Shown here piece by piece: positions 16,701 through 19,068 of a stretch of DNA of 19,068 nucleotides. A model generated the notes under the pieces. The model saw nothing but the letters and a program-made list of their open reading frames with translations. It searched no databases and was not told the origin of the DNA. Origin of the DNA: Thioalkalivibrio nitratireducens. GTDB lineage: Bacteria > Pseudomonadota > Gammaproteobacteria > Ectothiorhodospirales > Ectothiorhodospiraceae. Every line of letters begins with the position of its first letter. Positions within the stretch are counted from its first letter, which is position 1. The stretch lies in NCBI GenBank assembly GCA_011390385.1, contig JAABSN010000053.1, forward strand, positions 1 through 19,068. The letters are read 5' to 3'. Both the position numbers and the translations under genes were made by a program.

Positions 16701-17108
16701 GGCATGAAAGTCGCCGGAGTGCGCTACCGGGCCTGGCAGCCGGCGGCGGCCCTGCATCCGACCATCGCGGTGCACTCGCCGCTGGTATTCGACCTGGTCG
16801 ATACCTGGAACGGCCGTGCCGTCGGCGGCTGTACCTATCACGTGGTGCATCCTGGCGGGCGCAACTACGAGACATTCCCCGTCAATGCCTTCGAGGCCGA
16901 GGCCCGGCGCATGGCGCGCTTCTGGCCCTACGGTCATACCCCCGGACCCCTGGAGCCGCGCCCTGTGGTCACCGGTCCGGTCGCCAGCGAGCGCCGTTTC
17001 CGGCCCGAAGGCAGCGGCGTGCGCCCGATGGCGCCGCCGGCGGAGGGATGGAATCCGGAGTACCCGCACACGCTCGATCTGCGCCGGGGCCCGGAGCCGA
17101 CCGCATGA
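13734..17108 (+). CDS. Transglutaminase-like protein fused to DUF2126 putative amidoligase
   Basis: The 1124-residue protein has a bacterial transglutaminase N-terminal region (about 1-150) and a transglutaminase core. Its Cys-His-Asp triad is visible as Cys180 in GSCRDSAWLLVQ, His229 in DLHAWTEVY and Asp245 in WIGLDPT. From about residue 325 (RLTMGGEPTFVSVDD) to near the C-terminus it matches DUF2126, a putative amidoligase domain. Conserved patches there include EVNIHPASSW (665-674) and GRHTGTGGGNHVTLGG (702-717). The core could hydrolyse or transfer peptide bonds while the second domain would form amide bonds; this is inference. GGGAGAG precedes the ATG at 13734. No signal peptide or membrane helix is seen. 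The next gene starts 19 nt after the stop, so the two are probably co-transcribed. Confidence 0.93.
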   Translation: MAIRVGLTHHTRYEFDRLVRVSPHMIRLRPAAHSRTPVLGYSLKIEPEKHFIHWQQDPFGNWLARVTFPEAVRFIEVNVDLVAELTVINPFDFFVESYAEQYPFVYGGILAKELVPYLEAAPAGPLLQDWLDQVPESHESIVDFLVALNHRLNRDIAYSVRMEAGIQSCEETLGRRIGSCRDSAWLLVQILRHKGLAARFVSGYLVQLKADEKSLDGPSGPEADFTDLHAWTEVYIPGAGWIGLDPTSGLFAGEGHIPLACTPDPVSAAPVTGYTEACEVSFVHDNRVQRLHEDPRVTRPYSDDQWVAIDALGERIDAELRAMDVRLTMGGEPTFVSVDDMDGPEWNTRADGADKRRLARELTRRLSACFAPGGLLHFGQGKWYPGEPLPRWALGIFWRRDGEPIWNDPQWLADFSQDYGHGLDDARRFAEALVGRLGLRNDDLLPAFEDPFHAAWTEDNLPLGLDPEKADLKASAERQRLARFLSHGLDRPAGFVLPLAREHATWRTGPWPFRDGRLRLIPGDSPLGLRLPLDRLPWSVKREVEIQPQPRDPFDDPGPLPVFVPEAGAAPAVAGEPSGTRKARPATREERIEIPHTALAFEARNGRLHLFMPPLPLLEDYLALIGHIEVTAKELGLPVVIEGYEPPRDSRLQRLMVTPDPGVIEVNIHPASSWDELKANITTLYEEARQTRLGTEKFMLDGRHTGTGGGNHVTLGGATAADSPLLRRPDLLGSLLTFWQHHPGLSYLFSGTFIGPTSQAPRVDEARHENLYELEIALAQMPEGDCAEPWLVDRLFRNLLVDITGNTHRAEFCIDKLYSPDTASGRLGILELRAFEMPPHARMSLVQMLLLRTLVARFWSKPYRHRLVRWGTALHDRFMLPHYVEDDLREVVEALQRDGYPFDLAWLAPFFEFRFPTFGRVQIGSVEIELKMAIEPWHVLGEEVTQSGTSRFVDSSLERLQVRVTGLSGDRYVLTCNGRRVPLRPTRTQGMKVAGVRYRAWQPAAALHPTIAVHSPLVFDLVDTWNGRAVGGCTYHVVHPGGRNYETFPVNAFEAEARRMARFWPYGHTPGPLEPRPVVTGPVASERRFRPEGSGVRPMAPPAEGWNPEYPHTLDLRRGPEPTA

Positions 17109-17127
17109 GCCTGCGGTCCCGCTGCGC

Positions 17128-19068
17128 ATGATCCAGGGCCAGTTCCAGGGCTACACCGCATCGCCCGCGGCTACGCCCGGTGCCGCGACGCTCGGCCATT
17201 ACGCGCCGGTGCCCGGCGAGACCGATGAACTGCTGCAGCCGGGCGGGGGACTGCGCCCGCACTGGGTGCCTCTGGTGCGGGCGCTGGGTGCCCATGGCGG
17301 CGACGCCCTGCGTGACATCGGCCGCGGGACGCGCCGTCTGGTCGACGAAATGGGCGTGACGTATCACGTCTATTCCGATCCGGCCGGCGTGCAGCGGCCA
17401 TGGCCCCTCGATGCGATACCACACCTGCTCGAGCCCGGTGAATGGGCCGAGCTCGAGGCGGCGTTGGCGCAACGGGCACGCCTGTTCGAATGGATCATCA
17501 AGGACGTCCTCGGTCCGGGTGAGATGCTTCGTGCCGGGATCCTGCCGCCCGAGTTGCTGGCGGCGCACGGATCTTTCCTGCCGGCCCTGCGGGGTACCCT
17601 GCGCTCCGAGCTCCCGGCGCTCACTCTGTACGCGGCCGATCTGGCTCGCGGTCCGGATGGCCATTTCCGGGTACTCGGGGATCGGGCGCAGGCCCCGTCC
17701 GGTGCCGGCTACGCGCTGCAGAACCGCGAGATCCTCTCCCGAACCTGGCCCGGGACCTACGCGGAACTGGGCGTGCAGGGTCTGGGACGGTTCTTCCGCG
17801 CGCTGCACGCGGGGCTGCGTGACCTGGCGCCGGAGGTGCCCGACCCGCGCATCGTGCTGCTGTCGCCCGGGCCCCTGAACGAGGCCTGGTTCGAGCACGT
17901 GCTGCTGGCAAGGCAGTTGGGGCTGACCCTGGTGCAGGGCCAGGATCTGGTGTTTCGCGACGGTTCGATCTGGCTGAGCACCCTCGGCCAGCTCGAGCGC
18001 GTCGATGTGATCCTGCGGCGCGTCGACGATGCCTGGTGCGACCCGTTGAGTCTGGATCCGGATTCCCGCCTCGGCGTGGCCGGATTGCTGGAAGCGGTGC
18101 GTCGAGGCAACGTTGTCGTCGCGAACGCGCTCGGTACGGGTCTGCTGGAGAGTGCCGCGTGGCCGGCTTTCCTGCCCGCGATTGCACGGTTTGCCCTGGG
18201 CGAGGACCTGCGGATGCCTTCGGTCGCGACCTGGTGGTGCGGGGAACCGGACGCGCTGGAATACGTGATGGCGCACAGCGACTCGCTGGTGGTGCGCAGC
18301 ATCGATCGAACCGAGGGTGGCCGGCCGCTGTTTCTGGCCGCAATGCCGGAAGAGGAGCGGCGTCGCCTCTGCGCCCAGATCCGCCTGCAGCCGACCCGCT
18401 TCGTGGGCCAGGAGCAGATCGGTCTCTCGACCATGCCGTGCCTGAACGAGGCCGGTTTTCTGGAACCGAGGCACGGCACGGTGCGGGCTTTCGCCTGCCA
18501 GTGCCGGGGAGAGATCCACGTGCTTTCCGGCGGATTGACCCGTGTCGCCCGCAGCCCCGGTGTCCGCCTGGTATCGAACCAGGAGGGTGGAGTCAGCAAG
18601 GACACCTGGGTTTTGCGAGCACCGGGGACACTGCCGGCAACCGACGACGCGTTCCCCGAACCGGAGCCCGGTATCAGCCAGCCGGCCAGCCTGCCGCGTC
18701 GTGTCGCGGACAACCTGCTCTGGGCCGGCCGCTATGCCGAGCGTGCGGAAGGTCTGATTCGCTGGCTGCGCCTGGTGCTGCGCCGGCTCCGGATGACCCG
18801 CTTCGAGGCGCGGCCCGGCGATGCGGTGACCGGCTGCATGTTGCGGGCACTGACGCATCTGAGCGGCAGCTATCCCGGGTTCGTCGGTGCCGATGGCAAG
18901 GGCAGGAATCTGCATCAGCCCGAGCCGGAACTCATGCGTCTTCTTGCCGACGCCCGCGTTCCCGGCAGCGTTCCCGCAGCGCTGAACGCGCTGCACAACA
19001 CGGCCAATGCCCTGCGCGACCGCCTTTCAGCCGAGAGCGTGCGCGTGCTCACGGGTCTGCGCGAAGTC
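17128..19068 (+). CDS. Permuted ATP-grasp fused to Alpha-E domain, 3' end beyond the window
   Basis: A frame open from ATG 17128 to the window edge (647 codons, no stop) encodes a second permuted ATP-grasp-like domain (about 1-510) followed by an Alpha-E domain starting near residue 520 (LPRRVADNLLWAGRYAERAE). Matching landmarks with the first copy are VTYHVYSDP, APSG (189-192), GGLTRVAR and SKDTWV. However, EDNLR of the first copy is GDRAQ (184-188) here, the ATP-binding Lys is replaced by Arg390, and the GGYG loop is replaced by EGGRP (396-400). This domain is probably not a normal ATP-using enzyme. The fusion mirrors the two separate genes at 10916-13307. The ATG overlapping the previous stop (17105) leads only to an eight-codon frame, so 17128 is preferred despite a weak ribosome site. 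Confidence 0.88.
   Translation, partial: MIQGQFQGYTASPAATPGAATLGHYAPVPGETDELLQPGGGLRPHWVPLVRALGAHGGDALRDIGRGTRRLVDEMGVTYHVYSDPAGVQRPWPLDAIPHLLEPGEWAELEAALAQRARLFEWIIKDVLGPGEMLRAGILPPELLAAHGSFLPALRGTLRSELPALTLYAADLARGPDGHFRVLGDRAQAPSGAGYALQNREILSRTWPGTYAELGVQGLGRFFRALHAGLRDLAPEVPDPRIVLLSPGPLNEAWFEHVLLARQLGLTLVQGQDLVFRDGSIWLSTLGQLERVDVILRRVDDAWCDPLSLDPDSRLGVAGLLEAVRRGNVVVANALGTGLLESAAWPAFLPAIARFALGEDLRMPSVATWWCGEPDALEYVMAHSDSLVVRSIDRTEGGRPLFLAAMPEEERRRLCAQIRLQPTRFVGQEQIGLSTMPCLNEAGFLEPRHGTVRAFACQCRGEIHVLSGGLTRVARSPGVRLVSNQEGGVSKDTWVLRAPGTLPATDDAFPEPEPGISQPASLPRRVADNLLWAGRYAERAEGLIRWLRLVLRRLRMTRFEARPGDAVTGCMLRALTHLSGSYPGFVGADGKGRNLHQPEPELMRLLADARVPGSVPAALNALHNTANALRDRLSAESVRVLTGLREV

Noticed and set aside
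13704..17129. A 1141-codon open frame on the - strand opposite the transglutaminase gene
   Set aside because: It mirrors the + strand gene almost exactly. Its translation is rich in Arg, His, Asp and Gln with no domain, as expected for an antisense frame in GC-rich DNA.
17105..17131. ATG overlapping the transglutaminase stop as the start of the fused ATP-grasp gene
   Set aside because: That frame stops after eight codons. The ATP-grasp frame is read from ATG 17128.
16969..18996. A 675-codon open frame on the - strand
   Set aside because: It lies opposite the end of the transglutaminase gene and the fused ATP-grasp gene. The + strand frame has clear family motifs, while the - strand one has none.

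Overview
The window is GC-rich chromosomal DNA from a proteobacterium, most likely a gammaproteobacterium. It carries the order rimP-nusA-infB-rbfA-truB-rpsO-pnp, all on the + strand. NusA has the long C-terminus with two acidic repeats, and IF2 has the long N-terminus with two IF2_N-like modules. No species can be named from sequence alone.

Region 1 (1-742) has no recognisable gene. It holds two degraded copies of a dispersed fold-back repeat, a candidate sigma70-type promoter (TATCAT at 379-384), a stretch with several short hairpins, and two intrinsic terminators (543-566 and 648-671) just ahead of rimP. This looks like an attenuated leader of the nusA operon. The initiator tRNA gene found here in E. 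coli is absent from the window.

Region 2 (743-9955) is the transcription, translation and RNA-decay cluster: RimP, NusA, IF2, RbfA (overlapping the infB stop), TruB, then S15 and PNPase. The truB-rpsO gap has an extended -10 promoter candidate and a second type of fold-back repeat. The rpsO-pnp gap has nested hairpins of the kind expected in an autoregulated pnp leader.

Region 3 (10040-10660) is one class I SAM-dependent methyltransferase of the PmtA type, starting at TTG behind a strong Shine-Dalgarno sequence.

Region 4 (10661-19068, running off the end) is the accessory part. It holds a circularly permuted ATP-grasp protein, an Alpha-E (DUF403) protein, a transglutaminase fused to a DUF2126 putative amidoligase, and a second permuted ATP-grasp fused to an Alpha-E domain (cut by the window edge). 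Such clusters have been predicted by comparative genomics to make or attach peptides, but the product is unknown. The second ATP-grasp copy has lost the residues expected for ATP and metal binding, so the pair may be one active ligase and one pseudo-ligase. Copies of the first repeat family sit before the ATP-grasp gene and between the Alpha-E and transglutaminase genes, splitting the cluster into two blocks.
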